A program made the translations under genes and the position numbers. A stretch of 64,000 nucleotides of DNA from Microthrixaceae bacterium (GTDB taxonomy: Bacteria > Actinomycetota > Acidimicrobiia > Acidimicrobiales > Microtrichaceae), in NCBI GenBank assembly GCA_023957995.1, contig JAMLGK010000002.1:186001-250000 (forward strand), in the 5' to 3' direction. Below are positions 16,742-25,108 of this stretch, piece by piece (position 1 is the first letter of the stretch; every line of letters begins with the position of its first letter). The notes beneath the pieces were generated by a model. That model did not search any database and was not told where the DNA came from. It saw nothing but the letters and a program-made list of their open reading frames with translations.

Positions 16742-17241
16742 CGTTGCCGCCGAAGGTCGGCCCGGATCGTGCGCAGGTCGGCTCCCGTGCTGAGCAGCTC
16801 TGCCAGCATCACTGCTGCGAGTAGTGCCAGTGCCACCGCGAGGACGCGCTCGTTGGGGTCGGGTCGGAACCAGGTGAGCCCGGACGACGCAGCGGCGGCG
16901 CCCGCAACAGCGCTCGCAGCGAAGGCCACGTTCACGACCAGGTGGGTGATGCCGGGTTTCACGGGTTCCACTCCGAAACATCCACAGTCCGGCTCGCGAC
17001 GGAGGATCGCCACGGACAACGAAGCCGCGAGGAGGCAGTACATCGCCGCCATCGCCACCAGCGCCGCGGTTTCCGGCGCGACCAACACCCAGGCGCCGAC
17101 ACCGATCTCGAGCACACCGAGTGGACGAGCCATCCCGGAGGGGATGAAGGGCACGCTGACCGCACCGGAGGTCTTGGGGATTCCCGCCACCACGAGCAGG
17201 GCAGCGCCGACGGCCGACGCGATCCAGATCACCGAGGTCAT
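16738..17241 (-). CDS. MauE/DoxX-family membrane protein
   Basis: A 167-residue membrane protein with four hydrophobic helices and the MauE signature DCGCFG around residue 85. MauE is a membrane partner of MauD in making the methylamine dehydrogenase light chain stable, probably through disulfide formation. The gene is first of the main operon. Its ATG overlaps the stop of a 10-codon upstream ORF (ATGA) and its stop overlaps the light-chain-like start (ATGA). Related CGCFG proteins also occur outside methylamine metabolism, so the role here is inferred from its neighbours. Confidence 0.85.
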   Translation of the reverse strand: MTSVIWIASAVGAALLVVAGIPKTSGAVSVPFIPSGMARPLGVLEIGVGAWVLVAPETAALVAMAAMYCLLAASLSVAILRREPDCGCFGVEPVKPGITHLVVNVAFAASAVAGAAAASSGLTWFRPDPNERVLAVALALLAAVMLAELLSTGADLRTIRADLRRQR

Positions 17242-17270
17242 CTTGTGGTACCTCTTGCCCCGTCCCCCAT
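17238..17270 (-). CDS. Leaderless 10-codon upstream ORF
   Basis: ATG at 17270 opens MGDGARGTTR followed by TGA, which overlaps the mauE-like ATG as ATGA. A TAGCGT box ends seven bases before this ATG, so the transcript probably starts at or next to it. The arrangement implies leaderless translation of a short peptide coupled to mauE-like translation. Confidence 0.5.
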   Translation of the reverse strand: MGDGARGTTR

Positions 17271-17277
17271 GGGGACG

Positions 17278-17306
17278 ACGCTACACGCGGTGCCTCACCT
17301 GGTCAC
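17278..17306 (-). promoter_or_regulatory. Promoter of the mau-like operon
   Basis: On the minus strand GTGACC (17301-17306), a 17-base spacer and TAGCGT (17278-17283), followed by seven bases and the ATG of the 10-codon ORF. The -35 overlaps the stop codon of the upstream prpD-like gene, so the two operons on the same strand abut. Confidence 0.55.
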
Positions 17307-18742
17307 GGGACGAGGTCCCGCAGCGGATCCATCAACGGAGCGAGGTCGCGGAGCTCTTCCAGCACGGCAACCGTCGAGATCAGCGAGTCGCGGGCCGCTG
17401 GTGCGAGGAGTCCTGCGGTGTTGTCGGAGAACTTCGTGCACAGTTCCTCGGTGGACAGGGGCCGGCGCGCCCCGCCGCGGTTGGCCATCACCGCGGCGCG
17501 GAGTTCCTCACCCGAGGTCGTGGTGACCGTGAGCACGGCTGGGAACTGATGTGGATACACGGCGTCGCAGCTCTCGTCGGGGCCGACGGTGATCCTCGAC
17601 ATCAGCGCCATCAGATCTGGATCATGCACCCGGGCATCGTCGAAGTCCCCGAGGCCGAGCCCGAGGCCGTCGCCGCCGGTCAGGGCCGCTGCCACGGCGA
17701 AGGGTCCGGAGAACTGCGCCTGGTATCCGGTCTCCGGTCGCTGCTTGGCCGCCAGCGGCTCACCGATGGTGCGAACGGTGGCCGAGGCCACTCCGAGGTG
17801 CGCGGACCGGACCTCCGCAGGCACCAGGCCCGCTTCGCGGAGCTGGATGGCCGCGTCGACCGCGGTGTGGGTGTAGTGGTTCGCCGGATACGGCTTGAAG
17901 AAGATGTCGGCGACGCACCACTCGTTGGTGCCGGGGTCGTCGTCGAATCCGGCTAGCACCTCCTGTGGGCGGGCCTGTTCACCCAGGAAGGCCTCGAACA
18001 GACCGAACCTCCCCTCGAACACGGTGGGAGGTCCACTCAATCCCCGAGCGACGAGCTCCGAGGCGGTGATGCCGGCATGCGCGGCCCAGCCACAGTGGAT
18101 CCGCTTGACCGTGCCCCCCGTGCGGTTCGCCTCGATGATTCCCGACGACATCGACGCTGCCACACCCATGGCATCCGCGATTCCGGCCGCGTCGAGTCCC
18201 GCGAGCTTGGCCGCCGCGGCTGCCGAGCCGACAGCGCCGCAGATCGCCGTAGCGTGCTGGCCCCTGTCGAACCACACGTTCTGGCGTCGCTCGCCGTCGT
18301 AGCCGGCCATGCCGATGCGAACCGTGACCTCGAGGCCGACCGCGACCGCCGCGACCAGTTCCGCTCCGCTGCGCCCGTGGGCCTCCGCGGCAGCGAGCGC
18401 CGAGGGAACCACCGACGCGGAGGGGTGCAGGATCGAGGGCAGGTGGGTGTCGTCGTAGTCGAGGCTGTGTGCCAGCGTGCCGTTGAGCAGCGCGGCCGAG
18501 GACGCGGGCAGCCTCACCCCCGCTCCGATGGCGCTCGACTGCGGGCGACCTCCCTGGTCGGTCACGTGATCGCGGACAGCGTGAGAAGTGTCCAGCTCCG
18601 TGGCGCGCACGCAGATCCCGAGCACGTCCAGGATCCGCTCGGGCACCGATGCGCGATGGCGTTCGGGGAGGTTCTCGGCGTCGGTGGCGAAGGCGAGCGA
18701 GGCGAGGTGTTGGGCGATGGTCTGCCCGGCATCCTCGGTCAC
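17303..18742 (-). CDS. MmgE/PrpD family protein (2-methylcitrate-dehydratase-like)
   Basis: A 479-residue cytoplasmic protein of the MmgE/PrpD fold, with conserved SLDYDDTH, a central KRIHCGWAAHAG segment and GYQAQFSGPFAVA. Members dehydrate 2-methylcitrate or cis-aconitate-like acids or act on other hydroxy acids. This one sits with a cyclase and a CoA transferase, not with methylcitrate synthase, so a different catabolic substrate is likely. The GTG at 18742 overlaps the cyclase stop as GTGA, which fixes the start although the frame stays open upstream. Confidence 0.85.
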   Translation of the reverse strand: MTEDAGQTIAQHLASLAFATDAENLPERHRASVPERILDVLGICVRATELDTSHAVRDHVTDQGGRPQSSAIGAGVRLPASSAALLNGTLAHSLDYDDTHLPSILHPSASVVPSALAAAEAHGRSGAELVAAVAVGLEVTVRIGMAGYDGERRQNVWFDRGQHATAICGAVGSAAAAAKLAGLDAAGIADAMGVAASMSSGIIEANRTGGTVKRIHCGWAAHAGITASELVARGLSGPPTVFEGRFGLFEAFLGEQARPQEVLAGFDDDPGTNEWCVADIFFKPYPANHYTHTAVDAAIQLREAGLVPAEVRSAHLGVASATVRTIGEPLAAKQRPETGYQAQFSGPFAVAAALTGGDGLGLGLGDFDDARVHDPDLMALMSRITVGPDESCDAVYPHQFPAVLTVTTTSGEELRAAVMANRGGARRPLSTEELCTKFSDNTAGLLAPAARDSLISTVAVLEELRDLAPLMDPLRDLVP

Positions 18743-19614
18743 TGCGCGGCCACGATTGCGAGTGGTCGTGCCGGTGCGCCGGTGGCGCCCACGATGTTGA
18801 GGTGTGCGAGCACGAACATGAACTCGTGCACCCCGGCCCGTGCCGGGCCCTCGAGGTCGAGTGTCTCGATGATGGGTATTCCGGCCTCGACGAGCAGGAC
18901 ACGATGTGCCGGCAGGGATGCGTGGCCGTTGCCCGGAGCGAGCATCTCGAACGCGATCGTGTCCGCGCCGACCGCGGTCGGCTCCGCGGCGGCGAGCCAC
19001 TCAGCGCCCGCTTCGGAGACCCCCGGTACGCCGGAATCGGCGCCGACGTAGGCCGGGCCCTGATCGAACAGCGACCCCCAACCCGAGCGGATCAGCACGG
19101 TGTCCCCCCGGCGGATCTCGAGCTGCTGGTGTTCCAGGGTGCGCTCGAGGTCCTCCACGGTGATCTCGTAGCCGCCCGGGAGGTGCCCGGTCGCCTCGGT
19201 GGCATCGCCACCGATGGTGGTGGCGACGTCGAGCAGCAGGCCCCGCGACACGATCGGGGGGATCGTGTGCACGCCTGACTCCAGGAACTTGCCTCCGCGC
19301 TGGGAGTCCTCGGCGCTGAGGCCACCGTGGAGCAGTCCGTCCTGGCTCACGTGTGCGAGCGCGTCGATGTGGGTGCCGACGTGGCACCCGAGCGAGATGA
19401 TGTCGGCCGCAGCCGACCCACCACCGTCGCGGACCATGTCCCCGTGACGCCGGTCCAGCGCATGGCGGAAGGCCGGGTGGTTGGGCGACTGGGCCATCCC
19501 GTGCGTGTAGGGCCGACCGAGGTCGAACACCGCGGCACCTGCCGACATGGCGTCGAGGAAGGGGTCGGTGCCGGTGGATGCGTTCATCTGTTTCGGTTCA
19601 GCTGCAGATGCCAC
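18739..19614 (-). CDS. Cyclase family protein (kynurenine-formamidase fold)
   Basis: A 291-residue metal-dependent hydrolase of the cyclase family. The signature CHVGTHIDALAHV near residue 75 supplies the zinc ligands, with a later HEFMF segment. Family members open amides, lactones or cyclic intermediates. It overlaps the CoA-transferase stop by 17 bases and the PrpD-like start by four, so it is the middle gene of a three-gene operon. The substrate is unknown. Confidence 0.85.
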   Translation of the reverse strand: MASAAEPKQMNASTGTDPFLDAMSAGAAVFDLGRPYTHGMAQSPNHPAFRHALDRRHGDMVRDGGGSAAADIISLGCHVGTHIDALAHVSQDGLLHGGLSAEDSQRGGKFLESGVHTIPPIVSRGLLLDVATTIGGDATEATGHLPGGYEITVEDLERTLEHQQLEIRRGDTVLIRSGWGSLFDQGPAYVGADSGVPGVSEAGAEWLAAAEPTAVGADTIAFEMLAPGNGHASLPAHRVLLVEAGIPIIETLDLEGPARAGVHEFMFVLAHLNIVGATGAPARPLAIVAAQ

Positions 19615-20890
19615 GTCTGCGCAACTCCTCGATCTCGTCGTCGGTCATCTGGGCTTCGTTGGAGAGGATCTCGTCGGTGTCAGCTCCCACGGCCGACCGT
19701 CCGGGGTGGTCGATCCCCCCGGGCGTGGCCGACATGCGGAACAGCGGGCCCGGCATCCGCAGTGACCCCAGGTCTTCGTCGGGCACCTCCGGGATCATGT
19801 CGAGCGCCTCCACCTGTGGGTCGGCGAGGAGGTCCTCCGCGGTGTAGACCGGCGCCACCGCGGCATCGGCTTCCTCGAAGGCAGCTATCACCTCGTCCGC
19901 GGTGCGTTGCGCGATCCACTCCGCCACATGGCCGTCGAGCAGGTCAACGTGCTGCGCCCGGCCCCGGGCGGACGGGAACCAGTCGGTGTCGATCACCTCG
20001 GGGTGTCCCACCAGGCGCATCACCCGCTCCGCGATGGGTGTGGCGGAGGTACTGATGGCCAACCAGCGCCCGTCGGCGGTGAGGTAGGTGTTGCGGGGCG
20101 CGTTCGAGGTGCTCCGGTTGCCGTTGCGTTGCTGGAGTTCGCCCGTCTGGTCGAACACCGTCGGACCGGGTCCCACGGCGCACATCATGGGTTCGAGCAG
20201 GGACACGTCTATCTGCTGGCCCTCTCCGCTGCCCCCGGGTCGGTCGCGGTGCCAGAGGGCCATCATCGTCGCGGAGCTGGCCGAGATCCCTGCGATCGAA
20301 TCAGCGAGACCCATGGAGGGGAGCGTCGGTGGTCCGTCGGCCGAGCCGGTGATCGAGGCGAATCCGCTCATGGCCTCCGCGAGGGTGCCGAATCCCGGTC
20401 GGTCGCGGTACGGGCCCGACTGGCCGAACCCGGTCACCCGCACCAGCACCAGCCTGGGATTGATCTCGTGGAGTACCTCCCAACCGACTCCCCAGCGTTC
20501 GAGGGTGCCGGGACGGAAGTTCTCGACCACGACGTCTGCCTCGGCAGCCAGGCGTTTGAACACCTCGGCGCCGTCGGGGTCACCCAGGTACAGCCCGATG
20601 CACCGCTTGTTGCGTGCGACGATCCGCCACCAGAGGCCGTGGCCGTCCTTCTGCGGTCCGTGCGTGCGGAACGAGTCCCCCCGCGAGGGGTGCTCCACCT
20701 TGATCACGTCAGCGCCGTAGTCACCGAGGACCTGGGCGCACAGGGGACCGGCCAGGACGGTCGACAGGTCCAGCACCCTGAGCCCGTTCAGGGGACCCGA
20801 CCCGGAGGTTCGCTCGAGGTCGTCCTCCGGGGTGCTCTGCGGATCTGTGTGGTCTTTCATGTCACCGGTGGGCTTCATCGCACCCTTCAC
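19598..20890 (-). CDS. CaiB/BaiF family CoA transferase
   Basis: A 430-residue family III CoA transferase that would move CoA between organic acids. It begins its fold with LNGLRVLDLSTVLAGPLCAQVLGDYGADVIKVEHP and has the TGFGQSGPYRDRPGFG block and a MGLADSIAG segment near the catalytic region. It is the first gene of the operon with the cyclase and PrpD-like genes, divergent from an IclR regulator. I used the ATG at 20890; ATGs at 20878 and 20860 are also possible because the first 40 residues are outside the conserved fold. Confidence 0.88.
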   Translation of the reverse strand: MKGAMKPTGDMKDHTDPQSTPEDDLERTSGSGPLNGLRVLDLSTVLAGPLCAQVLGDYGADVIKVEHPSRGDSFRTHGPQKDGHGLWWRIVARNKRCIGLYLGDPDGAEVFKRLAAEADVVVENFRPGTLERWGVGWEVLHEINPRLVLVRVTGFGQSGPYRDRPGFGTLAEAMSGFASITGSADGPPTLPSMGLADSIAGISASSATMMALWHRDRPGGSGEGQQIDVSLLEPMMCAVGPGPTVFDQTGELQQRNGNRSTSNAPRNTYLTADGRWLAISTSATPIAERVMRLVGHPEVIDTDWFPSARGRAQHVDLLDGHVAEWIAQRTADEVIAAFEEADAAVAPVYTAEDLLADPQVEALDMIPEVPDEDLGSLRMPGPLFRMSATPGGIDHPGRSAVGADTDEILSNEAQMTDDEIEELRRRGICS

Positions 20891-20914
20891 CGGCCGGTTC
20901 GCCGACAGGTGTCT

Positions 20915-20939
20915 GTTCCGCAGAGCGGAACGCTATTCC
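20915..20939. promoter_or_regulatory. Overlapping palindromes in the CoA transferase-iclR intergenic region
   Basis: GTTCCGC-AGA-GCGGAAC (20915-20931) is a perfect 7-3-7 inverted repeat, and GGAACGCTATTCC (20927-20939) forms a second palindrome sharing its right half. Two dimers of the divergent IclR protein could bind here and control the CoA-transferase operon. Confidence 0.6.
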
Positions 20940-20987
20940 AAGTGTGGCCCGTGGAGCGAGCGGGCGTCAACGCAGCCATCGGTGTCA

Positions 20988-21002
20988 TGGAACGGTGTTC
21001 CA
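20988..21002. promoter_or_regulatory. Palindrome TGGAAC-GGT-GTTCCA upstream of iclR
   Basis: A perfect 6-3-6 inverted repeat 41 bases before the IclR start. It shares GGAAC and GTTCC half-sites with the sites at 20915-20939, 7224-7236 and 45761-45777. Confidence 0.6.
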
Positions 21003-21043
21003 CTACGTTGTGAGCTACGACGGACCAGGGGTAGGCGAACCAC

Positions 21044-21844
21044 ATGCCAACGGAGAACAACAGGACGGGCGAACGCAACGTGGCCGCGATCGAGCGCGCC
21101 GCCGATGTGCTGTTCCTGTTCGCCAACAGTGACAACCAGACCCTGGGTGTGACCGAGATCTCCAGCACACTGGACATCTCCAAGGCGGTGGTGCACCGGA
21201 TCCTCGCCTCACTGCGCGACCGTGGGCTGGTGGCCCTGGACGAGGAATCCAGGCGGTACTCGCTGGGTCCGGCGGTGCTGGTGCTCGCCGATGCCTATCT
21301 GGACGGGATCGACCAGCGATCGATTGCCGCAGCTGCGATGCGGCGGCTGTGCACAGCGACCAACGAGACGGTGACGATGTCGGTTCTGACCGGTGGCCGG
21401 CGGGTGTACGTCGACCAGGTCACCCCACCCATGGAGGTGAAGATGACCGTGCAGGTAGGGGCGTCCTACCCGCTGCACGCCGGCGCCTCCTCGAAGGCCT
21501 TCCTGGCATTCGAATCACCCGAGGTCCGCGACCAGGTGCTGTCCGGCGACCTGCCCGCGGTCACCTCCGAGACGATCACCTCACGCTCCGATCTGGAACG
21601 CGAGCTGGCCGAGGTCCGCACCCGGGGTTGGGCGGTGTCCCTGGGTGAGCGCGAGTCGGGTGCCGGCTCCGTGGCGGCCCCCGTTTTCGACCAGGGAGAC
21701 GTGCCGGTCATGGTGCTGTCGGTCTGCGGGCCGGTCGAACGTTTCCGTGACCGGGTCGAAGAGGTTGCGGGTCTGCTGCTCACCACCACCGAGGAACTGA
21801 GCAGGCAGTTCGGGCACAGGGAACCCTCGCCGGCCGGTCACTGA
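21044..21844 (+). CDS. IclR family transcriptional regulator
   Basis: A 266-residue regulator with an N-terminal winged helix-turn-helix (about residues 12-75, TLGVTEISSTLDISKAVVHR) and a C-terminal ligand-binding domain (SYPLHAGASSKAFLAF). It is divergent from the CoA-transferase operon, the usual arrangement for a local regulator of a catabolic operon. Several GGAAC/GTTCC palindromes lie between the two. The ligand is probably an intermediate of the operon's pathway. Its stop codon falls in the first unit of an 8-bp tandem repeat. Confidence 0.92.
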   Translation: MPTENNRTGERNVAAIERAADVLFLFANSDNQTLGVTEISSTLDISKAVVHRILASLRDRGLVALDEESRRYSLGPAVLVLADAYLDGIDQRSIAAAAMRRLCTATNETVTMSVLTGGRRVYVDQVTPPMEVKMTVQVGASYPLHAGASSKAFLAFESPEVRDQVLSGDLPAVTSETITSRSDLERELAEVRTRGWAVSLGERESGAGSVAAPVFDQGDVPVMVLSVCGPVERFRDRVEEVAGLLLTTTEELSRQFGHREPSPAGH

Positions 21845-21912
21845 CCTGCCGACCTGCCGAGCCGCTGACCCGCTGACCCGCCGACCCGCCGACTTGCCGA
21901 CCTGCCGAACGG
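21841..21912. repeat. Degenerate 8-bp tandem repeat after iclR
   Basis: Nine consecutive 8-bp units of the form YYGASCYG (for example CTGACCTG, CCGACCTG, CTGACCCG). The iclR stop TGA at 21842-21844 is in unit 1. The array fills most of the gap to the convergent small HTH gene. Confidence 0.85.
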
Positions 21913-21919
21913 GGACCGC

Positions 21920-22105
21920 TCAGCGGATACCGCAGGCCCGCCGGTGTTCGGCATAGCGCTCCACCTCGGCGACGTCGAGGCAGAACCTTCCCCGATCCGA
22001 TTCCGCTGGGATCACACCGGCCGACACGAGACGTCGCACCGCGGCCACGGTCAGCCCGAGCCGGTGGGCGGCTTCGAGTTGTGAGCACCGCTGGCGTCCT
22101 CGCAT
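21920..22105 (-). CDS. Small MerR/excisionase-like helix-turn-helix protein
   Basis: A 61-residue protein consisting of one DNA-binding domain: HRLGLTVAAVRRLVSAGVIPAE matches the helix-turn-helix of excisionase/MerR-like HTH proteins, followed by a short wing (GRFCLDVAEVERY). No integrase or other mobile gene is near, so a small regulator is more likely than a phage excisionase. It is divergent from the P-type ATPase gene. Confidence 0.65.
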   Translation of the reverse strand: MRGRQRCSQLEAAHRLGLTVAAVRRLVSAGVIPAESDRGRFCLDVAEVERYAEHRRACGIR

Positions 22106-22253
22106 GTTCTGGGCTTCGGTGTGCCGGTGGCCGGGCTTGTGCTTTATGGGCCATTCGGCCTATTGCGATCCCGCGGTCGGTGGCCACCGGGCGCAACCGC
22201 GGGCGGGCCCCATGACCCGGTGTGGGCCGACCGGGCCGCCGAGTTCCAGCCAC

Positions 22254-22259
22254 TAGCGT
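22254..22259 (+). promoter_or_regulatory. Putative -10 box of a leaderless transcript
   Basis: TAGCGT, seven bases, then the ATG at 22267. This decides the start of the P-type ATPase against the in-frame GTG at 22222. Confidence 0.55.
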
Positions 22260-22266
22260 TGCGCCG

Positions 22267-25077
22267 ATGACCGATACCGGCCCGACAGCACCATCGGCCG
22301 CGATCGGCACTGCGGCGGCAGCCTCCTGCACACCGGCGGAGCTGGCGGACCGGCTCGCCACGAGCATCACCGAGGGCCTCGGCCCCGACGCCGCAGCACG
22401 GCGGTTGGCCGAGGTCGGCCCCAACGAACTGCTCCAGGCTGAGCCGGTGCCGGCCTGGAAGCGCCTGCTCGAACAGTTCCGCAACGTGCTCACCTACGTC
22501 CTACTCGCCGCAGCGGTGGTCTCGGCCGCCGTGGGGGACCTCAAGGACCCGGTCGTCATCCTCGTGGTGCTGCTGGTAAACGGTGTGTTCGGCTTCTTCC
22601 AGGAGAACCGGGCCGACGCCGCCATGGAGGCTCTGGGCGAGATGCTCAGGCTCGTGGTGCGGGTGCGCCGCGATGGAGAGTTGCGCGAGGTTCCCGCGAG
22701 CGACCTGGTTCCCGGAGATCTGGTCGTGCTCGATGCCGGTGACCGTGTCCCCGCCGACGGGAGGTTCGTCGCCACCAACAACCTGGGGGTGGAGGAATCG
22801 CCGCTGACCGGTGAGTCGGTTCCGGTCGACAAGCACACCGCCACGATCGAGCCCGAGGCCGCCGGGTCGATCGGGGATCGCTTCAACTGCGGGTTCATGA
22901 ACACCACCGTCGTGCGTGGTCGTGGTGAGCTCCTGGTCACCGCCACGGGCATGTCCACCGAGGTGGGCCGCCTGGCCGGGATGTTGGCCGCGGCGCCCAA
23001 ACAGCTGACGCCTCTGCAGCGGCAACTCGACGCACTCGGTCGAAGACTGGCAGCGATCGCCGTGGTGGCGGTCCTGGTCGTGTTCGGTCTGGCCCTGTTG
23101 CAGGGGGAGGACTTCAACACCGCGATGTTGGAGTCGGTCGCCCTCGCCGTGGCGGCCATCCCCGAGGGCCTGCCGGCGGTGGTGACCGTGACGCTCGCCA
23201 TCGGCGTGTCGAGGATGGCCGAGCACAACGCCATCGTGAAGCGGTTGGCCTCGGTGGAGACGTTGGGCTCGACGACCGCCATCTGCTCGGACAAGACCGG
23301 CACCCTCACGCTCAATCAGATGACCGCGACCACCGTGGTCACCGGTGCTGGGCGTCACGACGTGAGCGGACTCGGATACGAACGCTCGGGAGCGTTGGAC
23401 CGCTCGCCCGATGCAGAGGACTTCCCCGACGCCGAGGGCGAGTCCACCGCAGGCGGGATCGTGGAGCGCGCCGTTGCGCTGGCAGCTCTGTGCAACGACG
23501 CCGAGGTGCGCTTCGCTGAGCCCGGTTCGGCGCCGGAGATAGTCGGTGACCCGACCGAGGTGGCGCTGGTGGTCCTGGCCGAGAAGGCGGGACTCGACGT
23601 GGCCGGGCTGCGCTCCAGCCGTCCTCGCCGTGCCGAGTTGCCCTTCGATTCCACGACCAAGTTCATGGCGACCCTGCACGACTCTCCCGACGACCCCGGG
23701 CAGTCCGAGCTGGTGGTCAAGGGTGCTCCCGACGTGGTGCTGCAACGCTGCTCCACCGTGGCTCTGGACGGTGCAAGGGTCGATCTCGACGGCGAGGTCG
23801 AGGCGCGGGTGGCGCTCGAGAACGCGGCTCTCGGCGAAGCCGGCCTGCGGGTGTTGGCGGTCGCCAGCCGCGCCCTGCCGGTCAGGGCCGCCGAGTTCGA
23901 AGCCGATCTGGCATCGGAGGTGACCGACCTGGAGCTCGACTGTCTGGTGGGAATCCTCGACCCCGCCCGACCGGAGGCGGTGGCGGCGATCGCACGCTGC
24001 CACGACGCCGGGATCGACGTTCGGATGATCACCGGAGACCACGCCACCACAGCGGGTGCGATCGCAGCGGAGTTGGGGATCGTCGGCGATGTGATCACCG
24101 GCCCCGAGATCGAGGCGATGGACGACCGCCAGCTCGCAGGAGTCATCGAGTCCGTCGGTGTGTGCGCCCGGGTCTCCCCGGAACACAAGGTGAGGGTGGT
24201 CGCGGCGCTGCAGGCCAACGGTGAGGTCGTGGCGATGACGGGCGACGGGGTCAACGATGCGCCGGCGCTGAAGAACGCGGACATCGGTGTCGCCATGGGA
24301 ATCACGGGCACCGAGGTCACCAAGGAGGCCGGCGACATGGTGCTGGCCGATGACAACTTCGCCACCATCGTGTCCGCGGTCCGACGGGGTCGGGCCATCT
24401 ACGACAACATCTTGAACTTCGTGCGGTTCCAGCTGACCACCAACATGGCGGCCATCGGGTCGATCCTTTTCGGCCGGCTCCTCGGACTGCCCACCCCGTT
24501 CACGGCGATCCAGGTGCTGTTCGTCAACATCATCGCCGACGGGCCGCCGGCGGTGAGCCTCGGCATCGACCCACCCAAACCCGGACTGATGGATCGGCCT
24601 CCCCGCGACCCCGGCGCCCCCATACTCAGCGGTCGGCGGTTGGTGCGGATCATGCTCGGTGCCACCGTGATGACCGTCGCCACTCTGCTGGTGCTGGTGT
24701 TGGCGAGGGACGCCTTCGACCAGTCCGTGGCGCTCACCATGGCGTTCACCACGTTCGTGCTGCTGCAGCTGGCCAACGCGCTGGTGGTACGAGTCGATTC
24801 GGGCAGCGTGATCTCGTCCCACAGCCTCACCAACGGATATCTGTGGTTGGCGCTGCTCAGTGTCGCGGGCGTCCAGGTGCTCGTGGTCCAGGCCCCGTTC
24901 GCCCAGGACATCTTCGACACCGTCGGGTTGTCAGCGACGCAATGGGCGATCTGTGTCGCGGTCGCCCTCGGCTACGTCGTCATCGACGAGGTGGCGAGTT
25001 TCGTGCAGCGCCGGCTCGGCGGCCCCGAGACGCCCGCTCCGCTCCGCCGCGCGACGGGCCTCCGAGCCCGGATCTAG
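22267..25077 (+). CDS. Cation-transporting P-type ATPase (P2A/Ca2+-ATPase-like)
   Basis: A 936-residue ATP-driven cation pump. The N-terminal cation-ATPase domain comes first, then an actuator region with TGES (ESPLTGESVPV), PEGLPAVVTVTLAIG in helix M4, and the phosphorylation motif DKTGTLTLNQM with D342. A KGAPDVVLQR nucleotide site, MITGDHATTAGAIA and GDGVNDAPALKNADIGVAMG follow, with C-terminal membrane helices. PEGLP in M4 and the C-terminal cation-ATPase domain point to the Ca2+/Mn2+-type (P2) group and not heavy-metal P1B pumps, and there is no metal-binding CxxC domain. The ion is not determined by sequence alone. Confidence 0.93.
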   Translation: MTDTGPTAPSAAIGTAAAASCTPAELADRLATSITEGLGPDAAARRLAEVGPNELLQAEPVPAWKRLLEQFRNVLTYVLLAAAVVSAAVGDLKDPVVILVVLLVNGVFGFFQENRADAAMEALGEMLRLVVRVRRDGELREVPASDLVPGDLVVLDAGDRVPADGRFVATNNLGVEESPLTGESVPVDKHTATIEPEAAGSIGDRFNCGFMNTTVVRGRGELLVTATGMSTEVGRLAGMLAAAPKQLTPLQRQLDALGRRLAAIAVVAVLVVFGLALLQGEDFNTAMLESVALAVAAIPEGLPAVVTVTLAIGVSRMAEHNAIVKRLASVETLGSTTAICSDKTGTLTLNQMTATTVVTGAGRHDVSGLGYERSGALDRSPDAEDFPDAEGESTAGGIVERAVALAALCNDAEVRFAEPGSAPEIVGDPTEVALVVLAEKAGLDVAGLRSSRPRRAELPFDSTTKFMATLHDSPDDPGQSELVVKGAPDVVLQRCSTVALDGARVDLDGEVEARVALENAALGEAGLRVLAVASRALPVRAAEFEADLASEVTDLELDCLVGILDPARPEAVAAIARCHDAGIDVRMITGDHATTAGAIAAELGIVGDVITGPEIEAMDDRQLAGVIESVGVCARVSPEHKVRVVAALQANGEVVAMTGDGVNDAPALKNADIGVAMGITGTEVTKEAGDMVLADDNFATIVSAVRRGRAIYDNILNFVRFQLTTNMAAIGSILFGRLLGLPTPFTAIQVLFVNIIADGPPAVSLGIDPPKPGLMDRPPRDPGAPILSGRRLVRIMLGATVMTVATLLVLVLARDAFDQSVALTMAFTTFVLLQLANALVVRVDSGSVISSHSLTNGYLWLALLSVAGVQVLVVQAPFAQDIFDTVGLSATQWAICVAVALGYVVIDEVASFVQRRLGGPETPAPLRRATGLRARI

Positions 25078-25080
25078 GGT
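25075..25080 (+). promoter_or_regulatory. Putative -10 box overlapping the ATPase stop codon
   Basis: TAGGGT, whose first three bases are the TAG stop of the P-type ATPase. The next start is about 28 bases on, so transcription of the alcohol dehydrogenase gene could begin here with a short leader. Confidence 0.35.
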
Positions 25081-25108
25081 CGTTGGCCGACCAGTTGACG
25101 GAGTGATG

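Noticed and set aside
15479-17956. 825-codon plus-strand frame across the mau-like operon
   Set aside because: It runs antisense to three overlapping genes with clear motifs and has no domain of its own.
21920-22105. Small HTH protein as a phage excisionase marking a mobile element
   Set aside because: No integrase, attachment-site duplication or phage gene is nearby, and base composition is like that of the neighbours.
22501-24822. 773-codon minus-strand frame opposite the P-type ATPase
   Set aside because: Antisense of a confidently identified pump, with His/Arg/Gly-rich composition and no domain.
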